From: JBNGOQ01 sp050589645
GTDB lineage: Bacteria > Bacteroidota > Bacteroidia > Flavobacteriales > Flavobacteriaceae
Assembly: GCF_050589645.1 (NCBI RefSeq)
Contig: NZ_JBNGOQ010000005.1
Location: 1 to 64,000 of the forward strand
Direction: 5' to 3'
DNA length: 64,000 nucleotides
This document shows, one piece after another, positions 17,862-26,701 of this stretch. The notes beneath the pieces are model-generated. The model was not told the DNA's origin. It made no database searches and was given only the letters and a program-made list of their open reading frames with translations. The first letter of the stretch is position 1. The number at the start of each line of letters is the position of its first letter. The position numbers and the translations under genes are program-made.

Positions 17862-19652
17862 TCAAGATTTGTTAACAATCCAAGCGGTTATTTTGTCTTC
17901 CAGCAGTGCCAGGGGCACACATCCTGTTTCCAGGACCTGGTTGTGGAATTCCCTGATATCAAAGGCATCCCCAAGGGCCTCCTCGGCTTTTTTCCGTAGC
18001 TCCCGTATTTTTAGCTGCCCGATCTTATAGGAAAGGGCCTGTCCGGGATTGGCCATATAGCGTTCAATTTCGGCGGTAATACTGGCTTCTGACTCGGCCT
18101 CATTGTCCAAGGAATACTGAATGGCCTGTTCGCGCGACCAGGCTTTGGCGTGCAATCCCGTATCCACGACCAAACGGATGGCCCGGTGCATTTCTGCGCC
18201 CAACATGCCAAAATATTGATAGGGGTCTTCGTAAAGCCCTAATTCTTTCCCCAACGATTCGGTATAGAGCGCCCAACCTTCGCCATAGGCACTGTACCAG
18301 AGGGTTTTTCTGAATTTGGGAAGTTTTTCGTTTTCCTGGGTCAATGAAATTTGGAAATGATGGCCCGGTATGGCCTCGTGCAAAAACAAATCTTCATCGG
18401 AATAGGTATTGTATTGTGTTACATCGGGTATGGGTACATAAAAAATACCGGGGCGGGTTCCGTCAACGGAGCCGGGATTGTATTCTGCACTGGCAGAAGC
18501 CTCCCGAAAGGCTTCGGTACGCCTTACCTCAAATTGGGTTTTTGGTTTTTTGTCGAACAGTTTTTCGATCTGGGGTTTCATTTTTTCATGAATGGCGTTG
18601 AAGTTGGCAATAACCTGCTCGGGTTCGGTAAACGGCATCAATTCCTTTTTGTTCCGCACATGGTCGAAGAAGGACTTAAGGTCGCCTTCAAAGCCCACTT
18701 CTTGTTTTATTTTCTCCATTTCTGCCGAAATACGGGCTACTTCGTTCAACCCGATCTGATGTATTTCCTCAGCGGTCATATCCGTAGTGGTGTAGCGTTT
18801 TATCGCATGTGCATAATATTCATCTCCCCTGGGAACACCCCGTATACCGCTGGAAGCTCTACCCGCGGCCATATATTCCGAAGTCATAAAATCGTGTAAT
18901 TTTTGATAGGCTGGAATAACCTTATCCCGAATCGCCCTTGCGTAAGCCTCCTTCAATCGGTCCTGTTCTTCCTGGGGAATAGCTGCCGGCATTTTTCGGA
19001 TGGGCCCATAGAACAAATGGGTTTCCAGATCGGTCGTGGTCATAGCGGCCAATTGTGGAACCACTTTTTTGATCAGGGATTGTGGGAGTACATATCCCAC
19101 TGAAATGCCTTCGCGCATCCGGTCCTCTGCCGAGGCCATCCACTCTAGATAGTCATCCAAACGCTTTAACCAATTTTCGTAGTCGGTTACGGTCTTAAAG
19201 GGTTGGGCCCCGGATCCACTGGCCAACTGCCCTACGGCCAATTGCCGGGTCCACATCTGGTCTAAGGGCACCAAATCCTGTCTAAAGGAAAGGCGATCCA
19301 GGTTCCTATCGCACTCCCAGGCAAGAACAGCCTTGCTCATTTTTTGATCCTCGGACAGTTGCCGGTCCTCAAATTCTGCCAAGCGGTCCCGATATCTTTT
19401 GAAAAAGGATGTCTCTTTGGTCCTGTACGCCGTACTAAGCTCATTGGGCAGGGTATCATTGTATCGGTAATCCCCTGCGGTAGTGGCATCCAATGGGTGA
19501 AGCTTTAAACCTTCCTGATAATAGTCCTCCAAGAAAGTGGCAAAGGCTTTGTTTTCTGAGCCCCCTGCATCCTGGCCAGTTTGCTGTTTAGTACTTTCCT
19601 TACAGGACATAAGGGCAATTAGACCCATCAGGAGAAAAGAATATTTTTTCAT
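17862..19652 (-). CDS. DUF885 family putative metallopeptidase lipoprotein
   Basis: 596 residues, near the family's usual length. A lipoprotein signal with Cys at residue 17 ('LIALMSCKES') precedes the DUF885 domain. The putative zinc motif 'HEAIPGHHFQ' begins at residue 425, with a later conserved Glu-rich helix 'GEGWALYTESLG'. DUF885 members are thought to be envelope carboxypeptidase-like enzymes, but the substrate is uncertain. The gene is followed directly by the DoxX-like gene. The lipobox supports an envelope location. Confidence 0.9.
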   Translation of the reverse strand: MKKYSFLLMGLIALMSCKESTKQQTGQDAGGSENKAFATFLEDYYQEGLKLHPLDATTAGDYRYNDTLPNELSTAYRTKETSFFKRYRDRLAEFEDRQLSEDQKMSKAVLAWECDRNLDRLSFRQDLVPLDQMWTRQLAVGQLASGSGAQPFKTVTDYENWLKRLDDYLEWMASAEDRMREGISVGYVLPQSLIKKVVPQLAAMTTTDLETHLFYGPIRKMPAAIPQEEQDRLKEAYARAIRDKVIPAYQKLHDFMTSEYMAAGRASSGIRGVPRGDEYYAHAIKRYTTTDMTAEEIHQIGLNEVARISAEMEKIKQEVGFEGDLKSFFDHVRNKKELMPFTEPEQVIANFNAIHEKMKPQIEKLFDKKPKTQFEVRRTEAFREASASAEYNPGSVDGTRPGIFYVPIPDVTQYNTYSDEDLFLHEAIPGHHFQISLTQENEKLPKFRKTLWYSAYGEGWALYTESLGKELGLYEDPYQYFGMLGAEMHRAIRLVVDTGLHAKAWSREQAIQYSLDNEAESEASITAEIERYMANPGQALSYKIGQLKIRELRKKAEEALGDAFDIREFHNQVLETGCVPLALLEDKITAWIVNKS

Positions 19653-19684
19653 AGATTTTGAATTAAAAGATAACAGACCTTCAA

Positions 19685-20326
19685 TTAGGCCGAGGGTAGA
19701 TATTTTTTAAGGCGTTCCCGTTTATGCAATGGAAGTGCGGTATTGTTTACCGCAAGCTGTACCAGGTGGGATTCCTTTTTCCTGGCAAAGAGCAATCCAT
19801 AAAATTGGCTTATTGTAAGTGGGTTTTCGGAGCGTTCCCGCAATACGAGTTCATCTCCTACGGTCACCGTACCCTCTTCCAAAACCCGTACATAGGTCCC
19901 GGGATATCCGTGTGCAATAAATGCTTTTAAGATTCCTTGATCACCAAAACGAATGCCAAGTTTAAAACAGGGCTCCCTGGGTTGGGATACTTGCACCAAA
20001 GCACTGCCTATGCTATAGATGTCGCCCACCCGCATCTGTGACTCGTCCATACCCTCAACGGTGAGGTTTTCTCCGAACATACCCCAGTTCCAGTCCAAAT
20101 TCGGATAAAGATTTTTCCAGTACGGATAGTGTTCGGATGAAAACAGGTAACAGGCCTTATCCTCGCCCCCATGAACCTTGCGGTTGGCAATGGTATCAGA
20201 CCCAACGGCCTCTTTCTGCAATGTTATGGGTTCCATGGTTGGGTATTTAAAAATCCCTGTTTGAATTTCACCACCGTTCCATGATACGGTGGTAGATTTC
20301 CCTATATTGGTGGCAATAATTTTCAT
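19685..20326 (-). CDS. MOSC domain-containing protein (YiiM-like)
   Basis: 213 residues from the ATG at 20326; the longer frame to 20365 adds 13 residues unlike the family. The MOSC core is seen in 'KVHGGEDKACYLFSSEHYPYW' (split here by its own length limit into 'KVHGGEDKACYLF' and 'SSEHYPYW'), 'FGENLTVEGMDE' and 'VQVSQPREPCFKL' with the conserved Cys. These proteins are linked to the molybdenum cofactor sulfur-carrier type and include YiiM, which acts on N-hydroxylated bases. Nothing nearby narrows its substrate. The gene lies 32 bases upstream of the DUF885 gene. Confidence 0.9.
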   Translation of the reverse strand: MKIIATNIGKSTTVSWNGGEIQTGIFKYPTMEPITLQKEAVGSDTIANRKVHGGEDKACYLFSSEHYPYWKNLYPNLDWNWGMFGENLTVEGMDESQMRVGDIYSIGSALVQVSQPREPCFKLGIRFGDQGILKAFIAHGYPGTYVRVLEEGTVTVGDELVLRERSENPLTISQFYGLLFARKKESHLVQLAVNNTALPLHKRERLKKYLPSA

Positions 20327-20431
20327 TCCATAAAGATAGAAAACTAGCTGGGAAGTACCTTGCATTTTTTGCTATTTGGGAAAGTGTTCGATGCGATGTG
20401 GACCCTGCACAAAAAGATATTTCTTTTTTAG

Positions 20432-20836
20432 CTAGCTCGCCATTTTCTTGGATTTGCCCAACCACTTGTATTCCACCACACTTATTCTAAGGATACCTTC
20501 GCCTACATTCTCCAAATCTCTGGCTGCATCAGGTTCGCTGAGCTCTGAATAGGCCGTATCGCCCTTTGCGAAACGCAGTAAGCTGATTTTGCCGTTGAAA
20601 TGTCGGGAGATGGCCAGCCCATTTGTTAAGCAGGTCCAGCTGTAAGCACGATTCTGGATTCTAAAGGGGAGACGTTCATTGGGCCATAAGGTAATGTCCC
20701 AAAGCCGTATTTCATCATTTTCGAATAGCAGTTCCTGCCCAAGGGATTCACTGATGTCCTTTTTATTCAGTTCGTCCATCTTTTCCGGCTCCCATGGGTC
20801 AAAATTTCCCTCTGGATTCAATTCCACACATTTCAT
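20432..20836 (-). CDS. Hypothetical small protein with cupin-like fold
   Basis: 134 residues from the ATG at 20836, with an ATG at 20854 as an equal alternative. The frame's first possible start at 20872 lies inside a TAnnTTTG element and is unlikely. The pattern of short strands ('EIRLWDITLWPNERLPF', 'GKISLLRFAKGDTAY', 'ILRISVVEYKW') suggests a single cupin barrel, but the usual metal His residues are missing, so it may lack metal chemistry. No partner gene is obvious; it is transcribed alone from its own promoter-like element. Confidence 0.7.
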   Translation of the reverse strand: MKCVELNPEGNFDPWEPEKMDELNKKDISESLGQELLFENDEIRLWDITLWPNERLPFRIQNRAYSWTCLTNGLAISRHFNGKISLLRFAKGDTAYSELSEPDAARDLENVGEGILRISVVEYKWLGKSKKMAS

Positions 20837-20869
20837 ATAGCAATCTTTTATCATTTTAAAAAAGGGCTG

Positions 20870-20877
20870 CAAAGATA
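20870..20877 (-). promoter_or_regulatory. TAnnTTTG -7 element for the cupin-like gene
   Basis: On the minus strand TATCTTTG matches the consensus, 15 bases before the ATG at 20854 and 33 before that at 20836. No well-spaced TTG was seen. Confidence 0.45.
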
Positions 20878-21029
20878 CGGCCTTGTAACCAAATGCTGCT
20901 GCTATGAAATGCTAAAAAAAGCTTAAGGTGGCACTTTCCTATCATATCACCCTGCTTTGGTCCTTTTTTATGAAATTCAGTGGCATAGATTCAATTGTAA
21001 ATATAGAGGGAGAACTAGGGGCAAAAAGA

Positions 21030-21060
21030 TTGGTTATGATGCATTCTGTGCTTATTTTTG
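21030..21060 (+). promoter_or_regulatory. Bacteroidota-type promoter for the Crp/Fnr regulator gene
   Basis: TTG at 21030-21032, a 20-base spacer, then TATTTTTG at 21053-21060. Both boxes match the TTG-N17-23-TAnnTTTG consensus. Transcription would begin near 21066, leaving a leader of about 17 bases to the TTG start codon at 21083. Confidence 0.75.
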
Positions 21061-21082
21061 AATCTAAGCCAAATACAAGCTC

Positions 21083-21655
21083 TTGGAAGACCTAAAGAAC
21101 AAAATCCGGTCCTATACCCGAATCTCCGATACAGATCTGGACCATGCTTTGCAGTTCTATAAGGAAATGAAAATCAAAAAAGGCGATGTACTCATTAGGC
21201 CAGAACAATATGTGAAGCATTTCTATTTTTTGGAGAAGGGCTGTGTGTGTTATTATACAGAGAATGATTCCGGGATAAAAGTGATGGAATTTTTTACTGA
21301 AGGGGAGTTTTTCACCGATCTCTACGCTTACATCGAGGAGATTCCATCGGCGAGTTACTTAAGCGCCACTGAAGCTTGCACCATCCATGCCATTTTAAAG
21401 GAAGATGTGGAGCGTTCCTTTGATCGTTCACATGATTTGGAACGCTTTGGGCGCCTATCCATGCAGGACGGTTTTGTGCAATTGTTCAGAAGAAATAACC
21501 ACCTCAAGAACTTATCCCCCCAAGATCGCTACCAACGTCTGCTGCAAAAAAGACCTAACCTTTTTCAACGGGTACCCCAATACTTGATTGCATCCTACCT
21601 TGGGCTTACTCCAGTGGGGCTTTCAAAGATCAGAAAGCGATTGGCAAGTTCGTGA
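21083..21655 (+). CDS. Crp/Fnr family transcriptional regulator
   Basis: 190 residues from a TTG start, chosen because a good promoter ends 22 bases upstream and the next ATG would remove part of the sensor domain. Residues 20-125 form a cyclic-nucleotide-binding-like beta barrel ('MKIKKGDVLIRPEQYVKHFYFLEKG' region, 'VMEFFTEGEFFTDLYAY'). Residues 145-190 form a helix-turn-helix ('YLIASYLGLTPVGLSKIRKRL'). The phosphate-binding RS motif of true CRP is not obvious, so cAMP binding is doubtful. It lies directly upstream of the catabolic cluster on the same strand and is a candidate regulator of it. Confidence 0.9.
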   Translation: MEDLKNKIRSYTRISDTDLDHALQFYKEMKIKKGDVLIRPEQYVKHFYFLEKGCVCYYTENDSGIKVMEFFTEGEFFTDLYAYIEEIPSASYLSATEACTIHAILKEDVERSFDRSHDLERFGRLSMQDGFVQLFRRNNHLKNLSPQDRYQRLLQKRPNLFQRVPQYLIASYLGLTPVGLSKIRKRLASS

Positions 21656-21713
21656 CCGACTTGGTACGGCCACCTGTTTTAAATGTTTCCATAGCCATCC
21701 ATTTTTTAGCATT

Positions 21714-21731
21714 TATTAAACCGGTTTAATA
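21714..21731. promoter_or_regulatory. Perfect 18-base palindrome, candidate operator
   Basis: TATTAAACCGGTTTAATA reads the same on both strands. It lies 62 bases before the first acyl-CoA dehydrogenase start and 34 bases before a near-consensus -7 box (TATATTTA at 21766-21773). Its position and symmetry fit a dimeric repressor or activator site. The cognate regulator is not known. Confidence 0.65.
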
Positions 21732-21793
21732 GGAATTCGTTAAATAATCCTTTATTTTATTGGGGTATATTTAAACCTCAAAACTCTAGGAAT

Positions 21794-23608
21794 ATGGCTA
21801 AGGAATATATGGATATGGATACTCTTAAGTATCTATTGTACAAGGTGCATGATTTGGAAAGTGTACTTTCTTACGAACGTTTTCAGGACCATGACATGGA
21901 ATCCTTAAACCTCTTTCTAGATTCGGTCAAGGAATTCTCTGACCGCGAACTTTTCCCATATTTTAAGGAAATGGACGAAGCTCCTGCCCATTTTAAGGAT
22001 GGTACCGTAATGGTACATAAGCAGGTAGAGACCATGATGAAAAAAGGGGGCGAGATGGGATTGATAGCCGCGCCCTTCGATTACGAGGATGGCGGTATGC
22101 AGCTGCCCATACTCACTTATACTGCCTATACTTATATCCTGGATGCGGCCAACAATCACCTGCCGGGCTATGCCGGGCTAACCTTGGGAGCAGCCGAATT
22201 GATCGTACACTTTGCCAACGAGCAGCTCAATACCACCTATGTTCCGAAAATGCTCTCGGGGGAGTGGGGAGGAACCATGTGTCTTACCGAACCGCAGGCC
22301 GGAAGTTCCCTATCCGATATCGTTACCAAAGCCACACCTACCGATGGCGGATATTACAAGATACATGGCCAAAAAATATTCATTTCTGGCGGTGACACTC
22401 AATTTGCGGAAAACATCGTTCATTTGGTATTGGCACGGATAGAAGGAGCTCCGGCTGGGACCAAAGGGATTTCCCTTTTTGTGGTTCCCAAGAACCGACC
22501 CGATGGCAATGGCGGACTAGAAGGGAACGATGTAATGACAGTGGCCGATTTTCAAAAAATGGGCCAACGCGGATATTGTACCACACATTTGGGATTTGGT
22601 GATACCGATGATTGCCACGGATGGCTGGTCGGGGAACCCCATCAAGGGCTGCGTTATATGTTCATGATGATGAACGGTGCTAGAATAGCTGTCGGCAGAG
22701 GCGCCGCGGCCATCGCCATGGCAGCCTATCAAGCAGCTTTGGAGTATGCCAATGAACGTCCACAGGGACGTAAACTCACCAGCTCAGGAAAAAAGAACCC
22801 GGAGGAAGGCCAAAGCCTGATTATAGAACATCCCGATGTACGCCGAATGCTATTGCTGCAAAAAGCCATTTCCGAGGCTTCACTGAGCCTGGTATTATTG
22901 GCCTCCAAGTATCAGGATATTAGACAGTCGGCCGCAGACGAGGAGGTGAGGAAAAAGTACCATTTGCTTTTGGAAATGATTATCCCCATAGTGAAGACTT
23001 TTCCTTCGGAGGCGGGAGCCGTAGCGGTAAACAACGGGGTTCAGGTGCTCGGTGGTTATGGATTCTGCACGGATTTCATACTGCAACAGTACCATAGGGA
23101 TATCCGGATCTCATCCATTTATGAGGGCACCACGGGCATACAATCCCAGGACCTACTGGGAAGAAAGGTGCCTATGGAAAATGGTAGAGCTATGGAGTTG
23201 TTGGCCAATGAGATGATGGAGACCATTGGGGCGGCCATGCAATATGATGTGTTAAAACCTTACGCCGTTAAATTGGGCGATAAGTTAAAACTCAGTAAGG
23301 AGGTGCTGGACTTTCTGCTGCCTTTTGCCGAGAAAGGAGATTATGAGCGTTATCTCTCGGACGCCAATCTTTTTATGGAGTTTTTGAGCCATATCGTAGT
23401 GGCATGGCTGTGGTTGGATATTGCAGTGCATGCCAAAACGGGCTTGTTGAACGGGGATACCACATACTCCGAGGATTTTTATGAGAGTAAGATCCACACC
23501 ATGAAATTCTATTACAAGTATGAACTGCCCAAGACAATAGCACTGGCCGAGTCGCTCATGGACCCGGAAATAGTAACGGTTAAGACGTCAAAGGAAGTCT
23601 TTGTATAA
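21794..23608 (+). CDS. Acyl-CoA dehydrogenase, large form with extended C-terminal domain
   Basis: 604 residues, longer than the 380-400 of MCAD-type enzymes and like the FadE5/DmdC-type group with extra N- and C-terminal helices. FAD and substrate motifs are present: 'GGTMCLTEPQAGSSLSDI' near 155 and 'GYCTTHLGFGDTDDC'. The catalytic base is Glu444 in 'SSIYEGTTGIQSQ'. It should make the 2-enoyl-CoA from an acyl-CoA while passing electrons to ETF. It opens the eleven-gene cluster, behind the 18-base palindrome, and the next gene starts after 9 bases. Confidence 0.93.
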   Translation: MAKEYMDMDTLKYLLYKVHDLESVLSYERFQDHDMESLNLFLDSVKEFSDRELFPYFKEMDEAPAHFKDGTVMVHKQVETMMKKGGEMGLIAAPFDYEDGGMQLPILTYTAYTYILDAANNHLPGYAGLTLGAAELIVHFANEQLNTTYVPKMLSGEWGGTMCLTEPQAGSSLSDIVTKATPTDGGYYKIHGQKIFISGGDTQFAENIVHLVLARIEGAPAGTKGISLFVVPKNRPDGNGGLEGNDVMTVADFQKMGQRGYCTTHLGFGDTDDCHGWLVGEPHQGLRYMFMMMNGARIAVGRGAAAIAMAAYQAALEYANERPQGRKLTSSGKKNPEEGQSLIIEHPDVRRMLLLQKAISEASLSLVLLASKYQDIRQSAADEEVRKKYHLLLEMIIPIVKTFPSEAGAVAVNNGVQVLGGYGFCTDFILQQYHRDIRISSIYEGTTGIQSQDLLGRKVPMENGRAMELLANEMMETIGAAMQYDVLKPYAVKLGDKLKLSKEVLDFLLPFAEKGDYERYLSDANLFMEFLSHIVVAWLWLDIAVHAKTGLLNGDTTYSEDFYESKIHTMKFYYKYELPKTIALAESLMDPEIVTVKTSKEVFV

Positions 23609-23617
23609 GCACACTTT

Positions 23618-24394
23618 ATGAATCAAACCAAGCAGAAGTTTGACCTTCAGGGAAAGGTAGCCATCATCACAGGGTCTAGCAAAGGCATCGGAAAGGCCAT
23701 AGCTAGGGGTCTGGCGGAACATGGGGCCCATGTGGTCATCAGTAGCAGAGATCAGGAAAGCTGTGACGCCGTAGCTTTGGAATTGCGGCAGGACGATTTA
23801 CTGGCTTCAGCAATCGCCTGTCACATCGGCAAGGAAGATGAGCGCAAGGCATTGGTAGAGAAAACCACGGCTAGCCTTGGTGGTGTGGATATTTTGGTAA
23901 ACAATGCGGCCATCAATCCGGTGTTCGGTCCTTTGGAAGATGCAGCGGAAGGAATCTTTGATAAGATAATGGATGTGAATGTAAAGGCACCCTGGATGCT
24001 TTCCAATCTGGTGCTGCCCAGTATGCAATTCCGGAAGGGGGGGAGTATTATCAATATTGCCTCGGTGGAAGCATTGACTCCGGGCATGGGGCTGGGACTC
24101 TATAGCACCAGCAAGGCAGCGCTGCTAATGCTTACTAAAAACCAGGCCAAGGAATGGGGCAAATACGGAATCCGCTCCAACGCGCTTTGCCCGGGCTTGA
24201 TAAAGACAAAATTTAGCGCGGCCCTTTGGCAAAATGAAAAGATCCTGCAAAAAGTGGAACGCACCCTGCCCAGTGGACGCATGGGCATGCCGGAAGAAAT
24301 GGTCGGTATGGTCTGCTTGTTGGCCTCAGATGCGGGATCATATATGACCGGTGGAGTGTATACCGCCGATGGGGGCTACATGATAGCCGGTTAA
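23618..24394 (+). CDS. SDR family oxidoreductase
   Basis: 258 residues. The classical short-chain dehydrogenase motifs are visible: cofactor loop 'TGSSKGIGKAIA' near residue 19, 'NNAAINP' near 93, the catalytic Ser in 'NIASVEAL', and YxxxK in 'YSTSKAALLML'. The acidic residue that selects NAD is replaced in 'ISSRDQE' by Ser-Arg, so NADP is likely. In this cluster it may oxidise or reduce a 3-hydroxy- or ketoacyl-CoA. It lies between the two acyl-CoA dehydrogenase genes with gaps of 9 and 11 bases. Confidence 0.93.
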   Translation: MNQTKQKFDLQGKVAIITGSSKGIGKAIARGLAEHGAHVVISSRDQESCDAVALELRQDDLLASAIACHIGKEDERKALVEKTTASLGGVDILVNNAAINPVFGPLEDAAEGIFDKIMDVNVKAPWMLSNLVLPSMQFRKGGSIINIASVEALTPGMGLGLYSTSKAALLMLTKNQAKEWGKYGIRSNALCPGLIKTKFSAALWQNEKILQKVERTLPSGRMGMPEEMVGMVCLLASDAGSYMTGGVYTADGGYMIAG

Positions 24395-24405
24395 AACAAA
24401 GACCT

Positions 24406-25623
24406 ATGAATTTTGAATATTCCGATAAGTCCAAAACACTTCAAAAAAAACTTACTGCCTTTATGGCCGAGCATATTTTGCCAGTAGAGTATGAGGTATA
24501 CGCCTTTAATCAAGATCCGAAAACCAGGTGGAGTAGATGGCCGGGCCTTAATGGGCTCAAAGAAAAGGCGAGGAAAGCGGGACTTTGGAATTTATTCCTT
24601 CCCAAAAGCTATGGGCCCCTAAGTCCAGGGCTTACCAATTTGGAATATGCGCCCTTGGCCGAGCTTATGGGACGCGTTATTTGGTCTTCCGAAGTATTTA
24701 ACTGCAGTGCTCCGGATACCGGTAATATGGAAGTTTTGGCCAAGTATGGGAACAAGCAACAACAGGAACAATGGCTGAAACCCCTGATGAACGGCGAGAT
24801 TCGATCGGCCTTCTTAATGACGGAACCCCAAGTAGCTTCTTCCGATGCCACCAATATAGAAACCTCCATTCGTGCCGATGGGGATACCTATGTGATCAAT
24901 GGCCGTAAATGGTGGTCGTCCGGTGGGATGGATCCCCACTGTAAAATTGCCATCATAATGGGAAAGACCGATCCCGAAGCCCCTAGGCATCAACAACAGA
25001 GTATGATTCTAGTGCCTATGGATAGCCCAGGGCTTAACATAGAAAGACCCCTGTCCGTTTTTGGATACTACGATTCTCCCGAAGGGCATGCAGAAATTAC
25101 GCTGAACAATGTTAGGGTGCCCAAAGAGAACCTGATATTGGGCGAGGGCAGAGGTTTCGAGATAGCACAGGGCCGATTGGGCCCTGGTAGGATACATCAT
25201 TGCATGCGGCTTACGGGAATGGCCCAACGTTCCTTGGAATTGATGTCGCAAAGAGCGGCCGAGCGCATTGCATTTGGAAAAACGTTCAAGGATTACAGCA
25301 GCATCAGGCAAGAGATTGCCAAATCCCAGTGCGAAGTGGAACAGGCACGCTTGCTTACCTTGTCCGCAGCCGATAAAATGGATAAAACAGGAAATAAGGA
25401 GGCGATGGACCTCATAGCCATGATCAAGATCGTAGCGCCACAAATGGCCTTAAAGGTAATCGACCGGGCCATTCAGATCCATGGAGGGAAGGGTGTGGGG
25501 CCGGATACGCCCTTGGCCCACTATTTTACTGCGGCGCGCATGCTCCGTTTGGCCGATGGGCCGGATGAGGTGCATATGTACCAACTGGGGAAACGGATCA
25601 TCCATAAGCACAGCAAGTTATAA
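24406..25623 (+). CDS. Acyl-CoA dehydrogenase of the ACAD10/11 (LvaC-like) type
   Basis: 405 residues. The N-terminus 'LTAFMAEHILPVEYE' and the middle 'FLMTEPQVASSDATNIET' are typical of the ACAD10/11 group. At the place where MCAD has its catalytic Glu (IYEGT), this protein has Asp near residue 385 in 'LADGPDEVH', which is normal for this group. In the levulinate pathway LvaC, and in mammals ACAD10/11, such enzymes work on 4-phosphorylated acyl-CoA produced by a partner kinase rather than on plain fatty acyl-CoA. Here an APH-type kinase gene follows after 9 bases, as expected for that chemistry. The substrate is not known. Confidence 0.92.
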   Translation: MNFEYSDKSKTLQKKLTAFMAEHILPVEYEVYAFNQDPKTRWSRWPGLNGLKEKARKAGLWNLFLPKSYGPLSPGLTNLEYAPLAELMGRVIWSSEVFNCSAPDTGNMEVLAKYGNKQQQEQWLKPLMNGEIRSAFLMTEPQVASSDATNIETSIRADGDTYVINGRKWWSSGGMDPHCKIAIIMGKTDPEAPRHQQQSMILVPMDSPGLNIERPLSVFGYYDSPEGHAEITLNNVRVPKENLILGEGRGFEIAQGRLGPGRIHHCMRLTGMAQRSLELMSQRAAERIAFGKTFKDYSSIRQEIAKSQCEVEQARLLTLSAADKMDKTGNKEAMDLIAMIKIVAPQMALKVIDRAIQIHGGKGVGPDTPLAHYFTAARMLRLADGPDEVHMYQLGKRIIHKHSKL

Positions 25624-25632
25624 TCTGGTTCT

Positions 25633-26700
25633 ATGGTCAACGGAAGCACACAGCAAGTCAGGACGGGTGAGGAACTACAAGAGAAACCCCTTAAAAAGTT
25701 TCTTTATGAACAAGGACTAATTACCGATGAAAATGAGGATTTACAGGTGATACAATTCACCCAGGGTTACTCCAATCTAACGTATTTGTTGACGCTCGGC
25801 GAACAGGAATTTGTACTTCGGAGACCCCCTTTCGGTGCCATAAAACGCGGGCACGACATGGGGCGTGAATACCGGGTACAGCAGGGTCTTGCACGAGTGT
25901 TTTCCAAGGTTCCCAAAATGTTGGCCTATACCGAGGACGTAGACCTTATCGGTGCGCCTTTCTATATTATGGAACGGGTAGAAGGTGTTATTCTAAGTTA
26001 TCGTGAGGCAGAGCGCCTAAAAATAGCAGAAGAACAATATCCTATTATTGCCGAATCTTGGTTGGATACCTTTATCGCTTTGCATGAAGTGGATTATGTA
26101 GCGGCAGGTCTGGAGACCCTGGGAAAACCTGAAGCTTATGTGGAGCGCCAGGTACACAATTGGGGCAAACAATATGTAAAATCGGCAACGGATGACGTGC
26201 CCGCTGCCGAAAAAGTGATGCAATGGATGGAAACACATCAGCCCAGGGAATATCGACATAGTTTAATACACAACGACTACAAATACGATAATGTGGTCTT
26301 CAAAGATACTTCCTGGAAGGAGATAAGGGCCATTCTGGATTGGGAAATGGCCACTTTGGGAGATCCACTGATGGATTTGGGAACTTCCCTTGGTTATTGG
26401 ACTATGGCCAACGACCATGATTTTGTAAAACAGGGCATACCTTCACCCACCGTTTTTAAGGGAAATCCGGGGAGAAGTGAGCTCGTGGAAATGTATGCCA
26501 AAAAGAGCGGTAAGCCTGTGGATCATATGGTATTTTATTATGCATACGGACTCTTCAAGATAGCCGTAATTGCCCAACAGATCTACTATAGATTTAAACA
26601 TGGGTATACGGCCGACCCCCGCTTTGCACAGTTGAATAAAGCCGCAGAACTCTGTTGCAACCTGGCGTTAAGGGCCATTCAAACCAATAAAATAGACTAA
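25633..26700 (+). CDS. APH-type phosphotransferase (ACAD10/11 kinase-like, LvaA-like)
   Basis: 355 residues. The aminoglycoside-phosphotransferase fold is recognised by 'GYSNLTYLL' (ATP loop), 'FVLRRPPFG' with the ATP Lys/Arg region, the catalytic 'HNDYKYDNVVF' near residue 213 and the metal Asp in 'ILDWEMATLGDP' near 234. The sequence 'ILDWEMATLGDPLMDLG' is typical of the ACAD10/11 and LvaA kinases rather than antibiotic-resistance enzymes. The probable job is to phosphorylate a 4-hydroxyacyl-CoA for the neighbouring dehydrogenase. Resistance to aminoglycosides is not implied. The next gene starts after one base. Confidence 0.92.
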   Translation: MVNGSTQQVRTGEELQEKPLKKFLYEQGLITDENEDLQVIQFTQGYSNLTYLLTLGEQEFVLRRPPFGAIKRGHDMGREYRVQQGLARVFSKVPKMLAYTEDVDLIGAPFYIMERVEGVILSYREAERLKIAEEQYPIIAESWLDTFIALHEVDYVAAGLETLGKPEAYVERQVHNWGKQYVKSATDDVPAAEKVMQWMETHQPREYRHSLIHNDYKYDNVVFKDTSWKEIRAILDWEMATLGDPLMDLGTSLGYWTMANDHDFVKQGIPSPTVFKGNPGRSELVEMYAKKSGKPVDHMVFYYAYGLFKIAVIAQQIYYRFKHGYTADPRFAQLNKAAELCCNLALRAIQTNKID

Positions 26701-26701
26701 T

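Noticed and set aside
25633..26700. Aminoglycoside resistance gene
   Set aside because: The kinase motifs and the neighbouring ACAD fit the ACAD10/11 and LvaA type, not antibiotic phosphotransferases.
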